This document shows positions 20,198 to 50,919 of a stretch of 64,000 nucleotides of DNA, one piece after another. The DNA comes from Anodontia alba. Its lineage: Eukaryota; Mollusca; Bivalvia; Lucinida; Lucinidae. Numbering within the stretch: position 1 is the stretch's first letter; each line of letters begins with the position of its first letter. The DNA is taken from positions 10,436,550 through 10,500,549 of the forward strand of contig OZ024821.1 of NCBI GenBank assembly GCA_964016985.1, in the 5' to 3' direction. A program made the position numbers and the translations under genes. A model generated the notes under the pieces. The model saw only the letters and a list, made by a program, of their open reading frames with translations, did no database searches and had not been told where the DNA came from.

Positions 20198-20860
20198 TTC
20201 ACTCAAATTTCCTTGATTATCATAAGCAACCAGATTAATTCTATACATATTTTACATGATCAGCATTTTGTTTAGTCTATAAACATGATAACTGTTCTAA
20301 ATTGTTGTTACTGTTTACACTGAATTACATACTTGTCAGTGGTTAATGATTATTTTAGTGTACCTACTAAATATGTAGCATTTTTGGACGCTTTTTTATT
20401 TTTATGCATAAAATTGACAAAAACTGATTTGTATTCATCTTCAGCTGTAATGTTATTTATTTTCTGTTAATTTTACTGTTACACAAATTTAAGAAGAATT
20501 TCTTCTCACATTATTCAAAGAAGAGGGTAAACGGAATTGTGAGAGTGAAGGGAATTATGAGAACTGGCCATAAACGTATATATTCGTCATGTTTATGACT
20601 GAATTTTTCGATCATTCATGGTCCATCTGCCTCAATGAATCTGAATATGCCAGGTACTCCAAACACTTCAATTTAAAGAGTATTACATGGAAATGTGTGA
20701 GGAAATGGTAACAAAAAAAAAAAAAAAAAAAAAAGAAAAAGAAAAGAAAAAAAAAAAAAAGAAATTTGATTTGACATTTTAACAGTCATAAAGAATCGAA
20801 AAAAGTAGGATTTGGAAGGTATATAATTATTGCTGATGGTCTTCAACCCTGACAAATGTG
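20198..20860. other. AT-rich stretch with poly-A tracts
   Basis: Poly-A runs at 20713-20734 and 20746-20760 explain the phenylalanine-rich minus frame here. I see no gene. Confidence 0.4.
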
Positions 20861-20861
20861 A

Positions 20862-22170
20862 AATCATCCTGATCCCGGGATCCGGATCACAAAAAAGAGA
20901 ATATCTGTTATTTTGATTATAAGCTCCCTGGCACTACTCTAAAATGTACAAAAACTGCAAAATATATAGGAGTAAACATTACAGATGACATGTCTTGGAA
21001 TACGCATATTAACCAAATCATTACAAAAGGTAACAACACATTGAAATTCATTAAATGACATATGAACTAAAATCAGAAAACTTAAGGAATCAGCCTACAA
21101 AACCTATGTTTAACCATTAACAGAGTGTTTGTCTTCTGTTTGGGACTCCTGGCATCAAAAACTCATTAATTAACAGATAGAAATAATCCAGCATCGTGCT
21201 GTCAGTACTTGCATTAAGGGAAGTACTACCAAAAATTGCCCTGGGACTTCCAAAATTCAGTGCCAGGAAGTCTGGGACTCTCAAATTTTAAAGATCAGTG
21301 CTTGCACTAACTCTCAAAATCCAGAAGTCCTGGGACTTCCTATCTTTTTTATCCAGCTAATCAATGATTTTACTCACTTCCAAAAATTCAACCAAAATAT
21401 TCTTAAACTCACATCTATGGAATAAAACTGCCATTTTCAAGCCAAATAATACATAAATTCATTCTTACCTAATCCTGTTAAAAATGGTGGGATATGTTTA
21501 AAAGTTGGAGTCCCAGAGTTCTTGGCATTGGTTTTTGGAAGTCCTTGGGTAATTTTTGGGTGTCTCTGACTCCCAGACTTCCCTTAATGCAAGCACTGAA
21601 AAGTATCTGACCATTTATAAAAAGAAGAAGAAGAATTTGTATGTTTTTTGGCTTAAAAATGGCAGTTTTACTCCACAAATGGAGTTTAAGAATAGGGAGG
21701 ATAAAGTTTGAAAGTAAGAGAAACAATTTGATTACCTGGACTTCCAGATATTAGAATTAGGAAGTCCTGGGACTTCCTGAATTCCACAGTTATTGTAAGC
21801 ACAGTAGCTGTCAGATTATATCTTAATATAGTTTCACAAACAGTGTCTCTGCCATGCTCTCAAAACTCAACTTAACTACACTATAAAAGTGCAGAAAAAT
21901 CGCCTTCCTTTTTATATTTTATAAAATAAGAAACAAGCTTGTGTGTATTAGCCTTCCATCCTACATAAAACCCTCCAAAACACACAGATATTCGATACAT
22001 TACTTTAGAGTAAACTCCCATAAAAACTCATTCTTCCCTCTATTAGCCCTTATCTGGAAATTGCCTGTAGTCCTGATCTCAGAACATTCCGAGCAGGGCT
22101 CTATCTTCTTATTGAAAACTACAGAAATAAAAAAATTCATCATCATCATCATTGGTCATTCATCAGCCTA
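20862..22170 (+). pseudogene. LINE 3' fragment (RT C-terminal region), interrupted
   Basis: Across several frames the plus strand reads FNPDKCEII, YKLPGTTLKCTKTAKYIGVN, ITDDMSWNTHINQIITKGNN and HMN.KIRKLKESAYKTYV. After the insertion at 21206-21806 it continues with LPSYIKPSKTHRYSIHYFRV and NSHKNSFFPL. This is the thumb and C-terminal region of a CR1/jockey-like LINE. Stops and frameshifts are frequent. Confidence 0.82.
21206..21806. mobile_element. hAT-like MITE(s) inside the LINE fragment
   Basis: GCTGTCAG occurs directly before (21198-21205) and after (21807-21814) the insert, an 8-bp duplication as for hAT. The termini are of the CAGTRCTTGCAYTAA type. A second inverted pair inside (CAGTGCTTGCACTAA near 21296, TTAATGCAAGCACTG near 21584-21598) suggests a copy nested in a related copy. 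Phrases such as CTGGGACTTCC recur in both orientations. No coding capacity is visible. Confidence 0.72.
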
Positions 22171-22483
22171 CAATGTACCTACCTATACTGGACTATACTA
22201 AAAAAAAATTAGGGATCAAACTTTAGGGATGGAAATAATTGATCTAGTAAGAACAAAGTTGTGGTGACATTTATCTTGCTATATAACCAAATCAATTCTG
22301 TATAAGATTTCATGAAGGCCACTTCGAAATAATCAGTACATGTAGTTACACAAGCAGTGAAGCGTAAATCCCGGTGCCCATGAAACTAAAGTGGAATCAG
22401 AAATTTCTTAGAAAACTGAAATTTGATTTTTGTGGATTGAAATGTCTATACACATTTTCAGTATTTGGTATGCCTCCGTGTGC

Positions 22484-23500
22484 TCAAATAACAGCATTAC
22501 AACGTTCATGCATGCTGCGTATCAAGCGTGTAATGTCTGTCCATGGAATTCTTTGCCATTCTTCTTGCAGGGCATTTAAAAGTTCATCACGGTTTTCTGG
22601 GAGTCTTTGACGGGAAGATACTGTGCGCTGCAAGATGTCACAAGCATGTTAGATGTCCTAAGCATGTTCAATAGGGTTTAAATCAGGTGAACGACTGGGT
22701 CACTCCATACAAACAATTGTTTCTGCCTCCAGATAATCATTTACAACTAAAGCCCTGTGGGGTCGGGCATTATCGTCCATTAAAATGAAGTCATCACCTA
22801 CTGCTCCAGCAAAAGGTCTCACCATTGGGTGCAGAATTTCTTCCCGATACCTTATACCAGTAAGAGCACAGCCATTGATCACATGTAAGTCAGTTCGACC
22901 CTCAATACTGATGCCTGCCCATACCATGACAGACCCTCCCCCAAACCTGTCATGCTGGGCAGTACAATAGTCAGCATAGCTTTCTCCCACTGTATGCCAC
23001 ACTCTTCTCTTTCCATCGTGGAAGTCCACGCAAAGCCTAGACTCCTCTGTGAAAAGGACAGGCCACCAGTGGTGCAGCTGCCAAGTCACATGCTCAGCAG
23101 ACCACTGTCTCCTTGCTATGTGATGCATTCGCATCAGATTAGGCCTCGCAACTAGCCTATAAGCACGTAAATTTGCCAGATGAAGTTTGTTTCTGACTGT
23201 CTGTGTCGAAATTTGCCTTCCAGTAGTCTGCCTAAAGTCTGAATTAAGCCTCAAAGCACTTTGAAACCGTTGTCTCCGAGCCAAATTACCCAAATACCGG
23301 TCCTGCTGAGCTGTTGTACACCATAGTCGCCCAGATCTTGGTCTCTCAGACACTTTGCCAGTTTGTTGAAAGCGGTTCCAGAGCCTTGAAACAACACTCT
23401 GAGAAATATTGAGCTGGCCATTCGCCTGTCTCTGAGTTTGACCTGCCTGTAGCAGGCCAATGGCCCATGCAACCTCTGCAGCAGGTAAATGGCGCCTCAT
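22484..23500 (-). pseudogene. Tc1-like (DD34E) transposase, inactivated
   Basis: The best start is ATG 23500 (MRRHLPAAEVAWAIGLLQAG); the open frame extends further upstream but the Tc1 homology begins here. The order is: N-terminal helix-turn-helix pair with the GRPR-like PRSGRL linker; FTEESRLCVDFHDGKRRVW where Tc1 normally has TDES; GGSVMVWAGIS; LMDDNARPHRA with the second aspartate; then WPSRSPDLNPIE with the glutamate 34 residues on. The first catalytic aspartate is replaced by glutamate. The conserved tryptophan before PSRSPDLNP is a TGA stop, and another stop follows in EHAWD. Residues continue to AVI and the stop at 22484. Terminal repeats were not identified. Confidence 0.9.
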
Positions 23501-23580
23501 TGTGCAAAGAACAAACACAAAAGTCAAGGCAGCCCCATGCAAACAAGAAAAACGAAAAGTGTTCAGGAAAATCCACATTC

Positions 23581-24736
23581 AGACTTTAATTCCAGATCAG
23601 TGATGAGTTGAAAACACTGTTTTATACAGGTAACAAACAACTGTGTACCCAGGGCCTTTGAAGTTAATGAAAAAATAAACTTTTTAACTGAAAGCAGTTA
23701 TTTTCAATATATTTACTTTGAGAAATAACCTAAATAAGTTAAAACATTCAGCCAAAGGAAAGCTCTCTAACAATTTGAAAAGGTAACTTTATAGTTGAAT
23801 TTTAACTTTACCAAGCTGTAAATCTTCTCAAAATTGTTAAGCTTTAGAAGTTATGCTCCTGACTGACAGAGGACCTCTATTTTCGGCAAAAGAACCCCAG
23901 TGAGAAACCTGCCTTAACCTTGTTGGTCATTGGGGCACTACTGATAACTGAGAATGTTTCTCATCATTTTGATATTTGTCTTCAGCTGCCATTTTTTCAT
24001 GGCTTTCTGAGCTTGTAATGCTCAATTCATTCCAATCATTGATGTCTTCCCATTTGAACACTTTTAAAATCTGTCCATCACTTAATCTTACCCTAACTGT
24101 CTGCAAATATTCAAGGCATGCTTAAAACGATCCTTTAACTAACCTAATCCTAACCATCAGTAACCTAGCTCAGACTTAACTCAATTTCTTTGCCATTCTA
24201 AGTGGGTGTACAGACTCACAAGCAGAAGTCTATAAGTACTGGCTCACTTCTAAAATCTAGCCCTTTCCATCTTTTCTTCTGCCTTCTCCTTCTTCTTCTT
24301 CCCTTCCTCTATGCCTTGCAGAATTGACTTTGTCATGCCAGAGGAACATGAACTGTTACCATACCAATTAAAATTTTATTTCTTGACCATGGTGAAGAGG
24401 TCTTCTTGGATTTGCTAGCTTATAAGTATGAGATTTCAGTTTGTGGTGGCATTTAATTTCCAAGGTCTGGAGTTTGTTTTTTTCCTCAAATTCTGCATTC
24501 AAAATCGAAGTCTCACAAACACACAGGAAGGTGGATAAAACCAGGGAGAGTCTGTCAGTCCCTAGATGAAATTTTAATGGCAGACCAATTTTCAGTTAAA
24601 AAATAAGTGAGCAAATCAGTCTCAAAAGTAATTTGCGTGTTTGAAAATTAAACATAAAAGTATTAATGCATATGAAAACATGTTTTGCAAAACATTTTGC
24701 TAAACTGGAAATGACCCAAAGCTCTTTTTCACACCC
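23581..24736. other. Intergenic stretch without a recognised gene
   Basis: Pyrimidine-rich tract at 24270-24315 and otherwise unremarkable AT-rich sequence. The right end of the Tc1 element must lie near its start but was not located. Confidence 0.35.
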
Positions 24737-24955
24737 TTAACCCATTTTAGACTGAATAGCCTCCCCCACACTATATATTAGAAGAGTCCAATTTCAATTT
24801 TAGGTATGTCATGCTATGTGATTTAGATATTCCTAGAGAAAAATGGCTAAACTATTTGCAAACAGTGGGGACCCTGAACAGATGACACATTCTGATCTGG
24901 TTCTTCACTCTTTATGAATTACACATGTGGGGGTCTCTAGATTAAAATGGGTTAA
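24737..24955. mobile_element. TTAA-inserted MITE, CCCATTTTAG terminal type
   Basis: The left end TTAACCCATTTTAGACT pairs with AGATTAAAATGGGTTAA at the right. The interior carries a decayed core palindrome (TTGCAAACAGTGGGGACCCT). The TTAA at both ends and the CCC start are the hallmarks of piggyBac-type insertion. Confidence 0.78.
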
Positions 24956-25026
24956 ACTTACACAGATGTGATTTTGGACCAGTCCATTAGATAAATTGCA
25001 AGAAAAGATTAACCTATTATCAGCTT

Positions 25027-25171
25027 AATTAACCCATTTTAGTCTGGTGACCCCCAAAAGGGTAATTGGCAAAGTCTTCAGACCCAGAGCAGATGTCACA
25101 AAATGTCTGATCAGGGTCTACTCTGTTTGCCATACATACAGCAAGATTCGTCAGCAGGTAGTAGAATGGAC
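25027..25171. mobile_element. Partial TTAA-type MITE with core palindrome
   Basis: Begins TTAACCCATTTTAGTCTGG and contains GGCAAAGTCTTCAGACCCAG ... GATCAGGGTCTACTCTGTTTGC. The right end is displaced by the MITE starting at 25172. Confidence 0.6.
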
Positions 25172-25495
25172 TACAGTCGACTCTCGTTATCTCGAATTCC
25201 AAGGGACTCTCTGAAATACTTCGAGATATCCATACCTCGACATATCAGATTTGCGGAACTGAGGAAAATATAACTCGAACAACCACATTTAACAAATATA
25301 TGTGTAACTGGACTCTTGAAGTTAGAGGTATATTGGAAATATTGTGGAAAAGAGGAGAAATTGCTCCTTCTCCTCTTTTCCACAATATTTTTTACCTGTT
25401 GTTAGATTTTCATGTTTAGGCAGGGACCAGATTTTCACTTTGAGGTAAGCTGTTATTCAAGATAAGCGAGGTCGAGATAATGAGAGTCAACTATA
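25172..25495. mobile_element. MITE with CGACTCTCGTTATCTCGA ends
   Basis: TACAGTCGACTCTCGTTATC at the left pairs with GATAATGAGAGTCAACTATA at the right. TCGAGATA motifs lie next to both ends. The centre holds a palindrome around ATTGTGGAAAAGAGGAGAAA (25340-25387). The ends are Tc1/mariner-like (TA...CAGT). Confidence 0.78.
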
Positions 25496-25844
25496 TTTCA
25501 AATTTTAGGACATGTATAGTAAGTACATGTATGTAGATAAGTTGACCCAATCTGAGGGTCTGGAGGGGTTTATTGACTACTGATAAATGACCTTATTTTT
25601 TATTGACTACTGATTTTTGGCCTAAAATTTTAGTTACTGCTGATTTTTGTGATGTAGAATTTAATGATTAAACCCAAAAAATCCAAAATGTACTCATTTT
25701 TGTGAAAATAGCTTTATCCATTACTGATTAAAGGGCTAAATTTTTAATGATTAGTGTTTTTGGTACTCCCCATTCAGACCCTCTTAGTTCTTAGGGTAAG
25801 TATGGTATTATTATTTATATTATATATAAAACATATTAGATATG

Positions 25845-25900
25845 GTGCTGCCTCTGTGTGACTCAGTTGCCTGGTAGCATTCAAAATCTGAAGATTGATA
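25845..25900 (+). repeat. SINE-like tail, second copy
   Basis: TGCTGCCTCTGTGTGACTCA and GCCTGGTAGCATTCAAAATC match the tail at 6085-6135. Confidence 0.45.
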
Positions 25901-26224
25901 TTAGATATTTGTGTATTGGAACAAGAGCTTGGGCACATTAACAGCCTGAGAGTCTTCTAAATAAAATGGGCTGTGAAAATGTGTCTTCGAACATGTGCAA
26001 AATGCACATATATATTAAAATTATCCTGTGCATGCGCAAAATATCATCCAGGCCTTTGCTTTCAATTCATACATTCTGTAGTATCCAATGATTCTTTCAG
26101 TTCACAGGCTGATCTGGGCCTTCACTGTCTGTATACATCTATACCTGAAGACACTTTTTCACATGGCACAGCTCGAATTTTCTTATACTTACTATAGCTT
26201 CAAATAAGGCAATAAAAAAATAGC

Positions 26225-26700
26225 TAAAATTGTCCAATCGTAAATCCGAGATGGCTGCCATCTTGAAAATCCATTTTGAACTTCTTCTCCTGAACCCAAA
26301 AGCCAATAGGCTTGAAACTTGGTAGGAAGTATTAGGGTGACTTGTAGATCAAAAATAGCTAAAATTGTTCTGATCAGAAATCCAAAATGGCCACTACAGC
26401 AGTCATCTTGAAAATCTGTTTTGAACTTCTCTGATGAATGGAAAGGCTAGTTTACTTGAAACTTGGTAGGAAGTGTCGTGGCACCTTGTAGATCAAAAAC
26501 TAAAATCGTTCTGATTGGGAATCCAAGATGACCGCCATCTTGAATCTATTCTGAACTTCTCCTCCTGAATGGAAAGTCCAGTTGACTGAAAACTGGGTAG
26601 GATGGGAATTTAAGATGGAAAATCTATTTTAAACTTCTCTTGAACCAAATGGCCAATTGACTCGAAGCTTGGTAGGAAGTGAGGATGAGAATCTAATAAT
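26225..26700 (+). repeat. ~115-bp tandem repeat block (AGATGGCCGCCATCTTGAAA type)
   Basis: Four degenerate units share TAGCTAAAATTGTTCTGAT, AATCCAAGATGGC(C)GCC, TTTTGAACTTCTCCTCCTGA, GACTCGAAACTTGGTAGGAA and GGTGACTTGTAGATCAAAAA. The same unit recurs at 34245-34700 and 51750-51970. It is the internal repeat of bivalve tandem elements such as the one at 50920-52363. Confidence 0.75.
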
Positions 26701-26779
26701 TATGTCTGGCCTAATCTCTAGATTGACTTTGCCCTTCTGCTGAAACTTTTAGAGGGCTAGCCCTGCCAGAATTGAAGAT

Positions 26780-26930
26780 TTCTGCCTGACTCGAAGTTCA
26801 GGAGTAGGGATATTTTTCTCATCTGTCCCATTCTTCTTTTTCTTCCTGTCTCTGGGAGATGACTCAGCATGACTGAAATACATGTATTGTTAAAATTGTG
26901 GTTAAACCTCAGCTCAAACAAACAAAATCA
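26780..26930 (+). repeat. SINE-like 3' end
   Basis: CTCTGGGAGATGACTCAGCA followed by GTGGTTAAACCTCAGCTCAA and an (ACAA)n tail resembles the 3' end of the SINE at 41188-41481. Confidence 0.5.
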
Positions 26931-27086
26931 ACTTTGAAACGCGGAAGACAGACCGTGATCACTATAGTTATAATACAGTTTGACAAACAAACTTGAAACT
27001 GACCTTTGACCTACTTTCTTGTTGAAAATCTGCTCAGGTAATAGACCCAGAGCCATTTGGTCCTCATGTTTTAATTCATCCTAATC

Positions 27087-27275
27087 ATAGCTACAGATAA
27101 GAGGTGGTATCCACATAATATTTTTCTTATTTCTCCACGAAAACATATGTTGTGGGTACTCATTAGAAGCGCCTCGCTGAGGCGCTTCTAATGAGTACCA
27201 CAACATATGTTTTTGCGGAGTAATAAGAAAGATATCAGCATTTTTTGGATGAAAAAAGCGCCCTATCTGTTGCTA
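27087..27275. mobile_element. AGCTCCAGATAAG hairpin MITE
   Basis: The ends are ATAGCTACAGATAAGAGG and CCCTATCTGTTGCTAT. The centre is a near-perfect palindrome of about 95 bp with TCTCCACGAAAACATATGTT, GTGGGTACTCATTAGAAGCG and CCTCGCTGAGGCGC at its axis. It lies just before the first visible coding exon of the RING gene, inside the putative upstream intron. Confidence 0.85.
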
Positions 27276-27305
27276 TGGTCCTAATAGATTTGTTCACACT
27301 ATTTT

Positions 27306-27307
27306 AG
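27306..27307 (+). promoter_or_regulatory. Candidate splice acceptor before the first coding exon
   Basis: TTTGTTCACACTATTTTAG just upstream of the ATG at 27322 looks like a polypyrimidine tract plus AG. The 15 bases between it and the ATG have no in-frame stop, so the protein could extend into an unseen upstream exon. Confidence 0.5.
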
Positions 27308-27321
27308 GTGTTACACATATA

Positions 27322-47191
<19,870 letters not shown>

Positions 47192-47550
47192 CTCTAACTG
47201 ACCCTGAAAATATACCTAACAGTCTTTTCCTGCCAAGAAGTGATATCTGACTTTCTTTTTCATATGGAAGATAGAGCTTTTTTTTATTTCTTTCTTTTTG
47301 TTAGCTAATTTTCATTTTCATTGTATATTCTGTTGATATTACATATGGTTAAGTGTGGGTAAAGGACAGAAATAATTAAATATGAAAACCTAATGTAGCA
47401 AGAATATTTAAAAAAGATATATTCATGCAGTCATAATCAGCAAACGTTAACTGTGGCTAAAGGAGCAGTTTGATCAGTCTGCACTGAATACCTTTTAGGG
47501 CACCACATTTTGCTACATCCTCAGATAGTCGAATGGACTTGTTGAAAGTT
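47192..47550 (+). other. Probable 3' UTR of the RING gene
   Basis: AT-rich sequence after the stop with T-rich tracts. No canonical AATAAA is evident in the first ~350 bp; AATTAAATAT at 47374-47383 is a weak candidate and AATAAA at about 47697 lies beyond a MITE. Confidence 0.4.
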
Positions 47551-47705
47551 TAACCCTTAAAGTGCCAATCACAACTATTGTCGTCTGCTTTGTCTTCTGT
47601 TGGTTACTTTAAAAGTCACTTCTGCAAACAGTGTGGACCCAGATCAGACTGCTCCTTTAGGAGCAGTCTGATCTGGGTCCACACTGTTTGCCTGTAAATA
47701 AATTC
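47551..47705. mobile_element. TTAA-type core MITE
   Basis: TTTAACCCTTAAAGTGCCAA opens it; core at 47623-47692 is a near-perfect palindrome (GCAAACAGTGTGGACCCAGA, axis CTCCTTTAGGAG). The right terminal part is missing. Confidence 0.75.
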
Positions 47706-47824
47706 TTTCCTTAAAGAGCAGACCTATTTCAAAATGGGCTTGGTGTGCAACAAAGTAAACAGAAACTCACAAAAGTTGTCTTCCTTAGAGAAATGGTGGT
47801 AATTGTACCATGTGATTTCAGTTT

Positions 47825-48025
47825 ACTTTGTGCTTAGCATTCTAGGTAAAAATTTCAGCAGACATTTTAGAGTATTTTTCCTACCTTTTTCCAGAAAATG
47901 GGCTTCGACATTTCATGCACATTGTCCCATTTGGAGACAATTCATGAGAAATGTCAAAGCCTATTTTAACAAGAAAATATATCAATTTATCATCTGCTGA
48001 ATATGCCCATAAAATGGTAAAGGTT
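47825..48025. mobile_element. Hairpin MITE, TTAGCATTCTAGGTAAAAA type
   Basis: TTAGCATTCTAGGTAAAAAT, then GCTTCGACATTTCATGCACA / TCATGAGAAATGTCAAAGCC arms, and CATCTGCTGAATATGCCCAT with AAAGGTTAA at the right. Relatives at 9160, 58490 and 61900. Confidence 0.7.
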
Positions 48026-48277
48026 AAAGTGTCCAAAAATTTAGGGTAATTTCGGTAGATCAAGAACTCTTTTTTCTGAAGGGAGACAAATCAGTTTTGA
48101 TAGTTACCTCCCCCTAAAGTGTATCCATTCCCTTTAACAAGATTTTTGAGCTGCAGGATAGTGCAAGAGCTTGTTTTAATTACTGCAGTATATCTCATCT
48201 TCAAGTCATAAAGCCTACTTTGGGGTACTGTGGCAGTTCTGCAAACCAAGCCCCATTTGAAACTGCATCTGTTCTTA

Positions 48278-48501
48278 GTAACTCTTTCACTGCCACAGGC
48301 ATAATAATAGGCTTTTGCAAACGGCATAGATCCAGATGAGATGGCTCATAATGAGCCATCTCATCTGGATCTATGCTGTTTGACATTCATTCTTTCAATT
48401 TTACATATAAATTTCTTTTGAAGCGATAGTTTCTTTAAAAAAACAAACAAAAAAAAAACAGATGACAAATGCTGTCTGAAATTTGGCACCGAAAGAGTTA
48501 A
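48278..48501. mobile_element. Core-palindrome MITE, AACTCTTTC..GCCA type
   Basis: GTAACTCTTTCACTGCCACA pairs with TTTGGCACCGAAAGAGTTAA. The core at 48317-48382 has GGCATAGATCCAGATGAGAT and its complement around GGCTCATAATGAGCC. This is another terminal type carrying the same core. Confidence 0.82.
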
Positions 48502-48639
48502 AGGAAACCTTAAAGTAACCTTAATGTATCAACAAGTCCATTGGACATAACCATCAGGCAGATCTTGTGTGTGTTTTTATTATATTTTCATTTTGTCTTT
48601 GTGATAAATACTTCTGTCAGTTTGTGTATGTGTCATAGC

Positions 48640-49275
48640 TCCAGATAAGGCTCTTAATTTAACAAAAAAAATATTGATAGTGTCCTTATTTTCCCCAGAA
48701 AACATAGTTTGTTCATGGGATTTTGGTCACTTGACCAAGATGGCTGTCATACTCATATATAGTAAAAAAGATTTGAAATTCTTCATCTCAGGAACTGAAA
48801 GGCTGATGACCTTGAAACTTTGTATGCAGCATTGGGGACTCTGGCTCTACATAGTTTATTTAAGTGCTGACTCTTGGTTAACTGTAGCCTTTTTTACAGC
48901 AAGATCAATTTAGATGTCTTAGATGTTTGTGTGACAAAAAGGCAAAACAATCGATATTTAGCTCACCAGAGCTGGAAGGCTCCACAGGAGTTTATAGGAT
49001 ATTTAATGATCCATTGTCCATCTTTGTTGGTGTAGTCGTCGCCAATACTTGAGGTCTTCTTGTTTGAGGTCAACCCATGATATTTTAAAATAATCTTTAC
49101 AACTATCTGGGAAAAAAACCCCACAAAAAACGACAAAACATTTGCTGAAAATTGCTTACTTTTATCTGGAGCCTTCATATTTTGTAGTTTCATTCCTTTA
49201 CACCTAAAAATGAATGTCTTGTATTGTTAAAAATGCTTTGTTATGCTAGTTGTTTGTTTTGTAACGACATTCTAC
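48640..49275. other. Repeat fragments, no gene
   Basis: ATAGCTCCAGATAAGGCTCT is a hairpin-family end. GGTCACTTGACCAAGATGGC and GACCTTGAAACTTTGTATGC resemble the bivalve tandem element, and AGCTCACCAGAGCTGGAAGG at 48960 resembles its end. Confidence 0.45.
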
Positions 49276-49279
49276 ACAT

Positions 49280-49522
49280 CGAGGGTTGAGCGCAAGACTA
49301 TTGTAACTCAAACATATTTTTGAAACCCTTGTTTAGGGGCAACTTGGACCCCTTTGTAAACAATGCAAATTTAGGTGCCATTGCTCATACGAGCAATGGC
49401 ACCTAAATTTTCATTGTTTACAGAAAGAAATGTTGTAATCTTCATAATGCCTTCATGGTGAGGAGATTAGGTTTGGGGAAAAACAACCATCTGAGTTACG
49501 CTAGTCTTGCGCTCAACCCTCG
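49280..49522. mobile_element. CGAGGGTTGAGCGCAAGACTA MITE
   Basis: A perfect 21-bp terminal repeat (CGAGGGTTGAGCGCAAGACT(A) and complement at 49502-49522). ACAT on both sides may be the target duplication. A palindrome AAATTTAGGTGCCATTGCTC / GAGCAATGGCACCTAAATTT lies inside. A near-identical copy starts at 63833. Confidence 0.9.
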
Positions 49523-49583
49523 ACATTTGAATTTCTAGATTTAAAAATGATTTATTATATGGACTATTTTTGCTCTACAATTA

Positions 49584-49681
49584 GGGGATAACTGCATTCA
49601 AATTTGGCATTTGGGGAGGTAAATCGGCGGTTTTACCGCCGATTTACCTCCCCAAATGACAAATTTGATGCAGTTATCCCC
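49584..49681. repeat. ~48-bp-arm palindrome
   Basis: GGGGATAACTGCATTCAAAT ... GGTAAATCGGCGGT and its complement meet at TTTACC. It is followed by a block with GACGTTACGTGATGACGTCG (49787-49806) and ATCCAATCAGACGTCGCGTT, likely the rest of a larger element to ~49890. Confidence 0.85.
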
Positions 49682-49899
49682 ATTCTAATGCATTTATTCA
49701 TTTTTTCTATTGAAAAAATGTATTATTTGCACAAAACGACAAGTACTGCGAGCTGCGTAAAACCAAATGCCAGCCAATGAGAAGCGACGTTACGTGATGA
49801 CGTCGGATTTGCGACAGTATATCGCAGAATATACCATCGCAAATTTTTGACGTTATCCAATCAGACGTCGCGTTACATACGCGAGTGCATTAGAATGTG

Positions 49900-50340
49900 T
49901 ATTTGTAGTTAAAGGACTTATTAGTTGCTAATTTTAGTGCAATAGTTTGTTACTGTTTTGAATGAAAAAACAAAATGTCATTACTTGCATTTTTACATTG
50001 TATAACAGCAGTAATCTTAATTAGATGTCCTGTCCAACTGTGATATAATATTTAACCATAGTATACTCTCTTGGCAAAGTCAAATAAATTGATGATACTT
50101 TCATAATTTTCCAGAAAAATATAGGGTTTGACATTGTATGTAAGATAATTTGCAGAGCTTTAGGTAAAATGGGTTATACAGGTAAATATGGGGTATCCAG
50201 ATAAATATTTTTCATATTTCTGCACAAAAACTAAGCTGGCACAATTAATCGGATAATCTATTAATTGATCGATAAATTGCACAAAAATGACTGTCATTAC
50301 AGATTTGCTAATAATCGATCATTTGATTTCTATGTCTGTT
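49900..50340. other. Non-coding stretch
   Basis: Contains hairpin-family fragments (GATAAATATTTTTCATATTT) near 50200. No gene is supported. Confidence 0.4.
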
Positions 50341-50344
50341 ACTT

Positions 50345-50560
50345 AACCATATTTACCCTTAGTATTCAGACACCTCAATTCCTTACCATACTTTATCTAA
50401 ATTTTGAACAGCCAGTTTACTACCCACTATTTTTGTCTAAAATAGCTGGGTGAGTGGCAAACAGTGTAGACCTTGATGAGACACTGCATTTGTGGCATCT
50501 CATCTGGGTCTACACTGTTTGCTCAGGCCTGTCTGACTAAATACATACAATAAAGTATAA
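50345..50560. mobile_element. Core-palindrome MITE, TTACCCTTAGTATT type
   Basis: CATATTTACCCTTAGTATTC at the left; the core at 50457-50522 has GCAAACAGTGTAGACCTTGA and TCTGGGTCTACACTGTTTGC; GTCTGACTAAATACATACAA at the right. Confidence 0.78.
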
Positions 50561-50919
50561 CATGTGATAGGGTCTGCTCAAATAGGTAAAATTATGATCA
50601 AATCTTCAGCAATTACTAATTGGTTATCAGTCACAATGGCAGGACTGATAATCGATTATTTTTTCAGCTCTGATTAGCCAGCCTTAACAAAAACAGATGT
50701 TTTTTATGGAGAAGAAAGAAAAGTGTCAAAATTTCTTGTGTTATTTTTTAAAGCACTATCTAGAGCTCTGATTTTCATTAAAGCCCGACTTGTTTCTGAG
50801 AACCATATTTCAAAACATCATCTGCCAAATTTTTCACCCAGCATTTTGTATAAAGCATTAGTTTTGATTGTTTGTGTTGTTTCATGTTATGTAAGATGTT
50901 TTAATCTGTACAGGGTTTT

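Noticed and set aside
22785..23155. Plus-strand ORFs over the Tc1 element
   Set aside because: Antisense to the transposase remnant.
47697..47702. AATAAA as the poly-A signal of the RING gene
   Set aside because: It lies about 500 bp after the stop, at the edge of a core MITE; possible but not supported over other AT-rich candidates.
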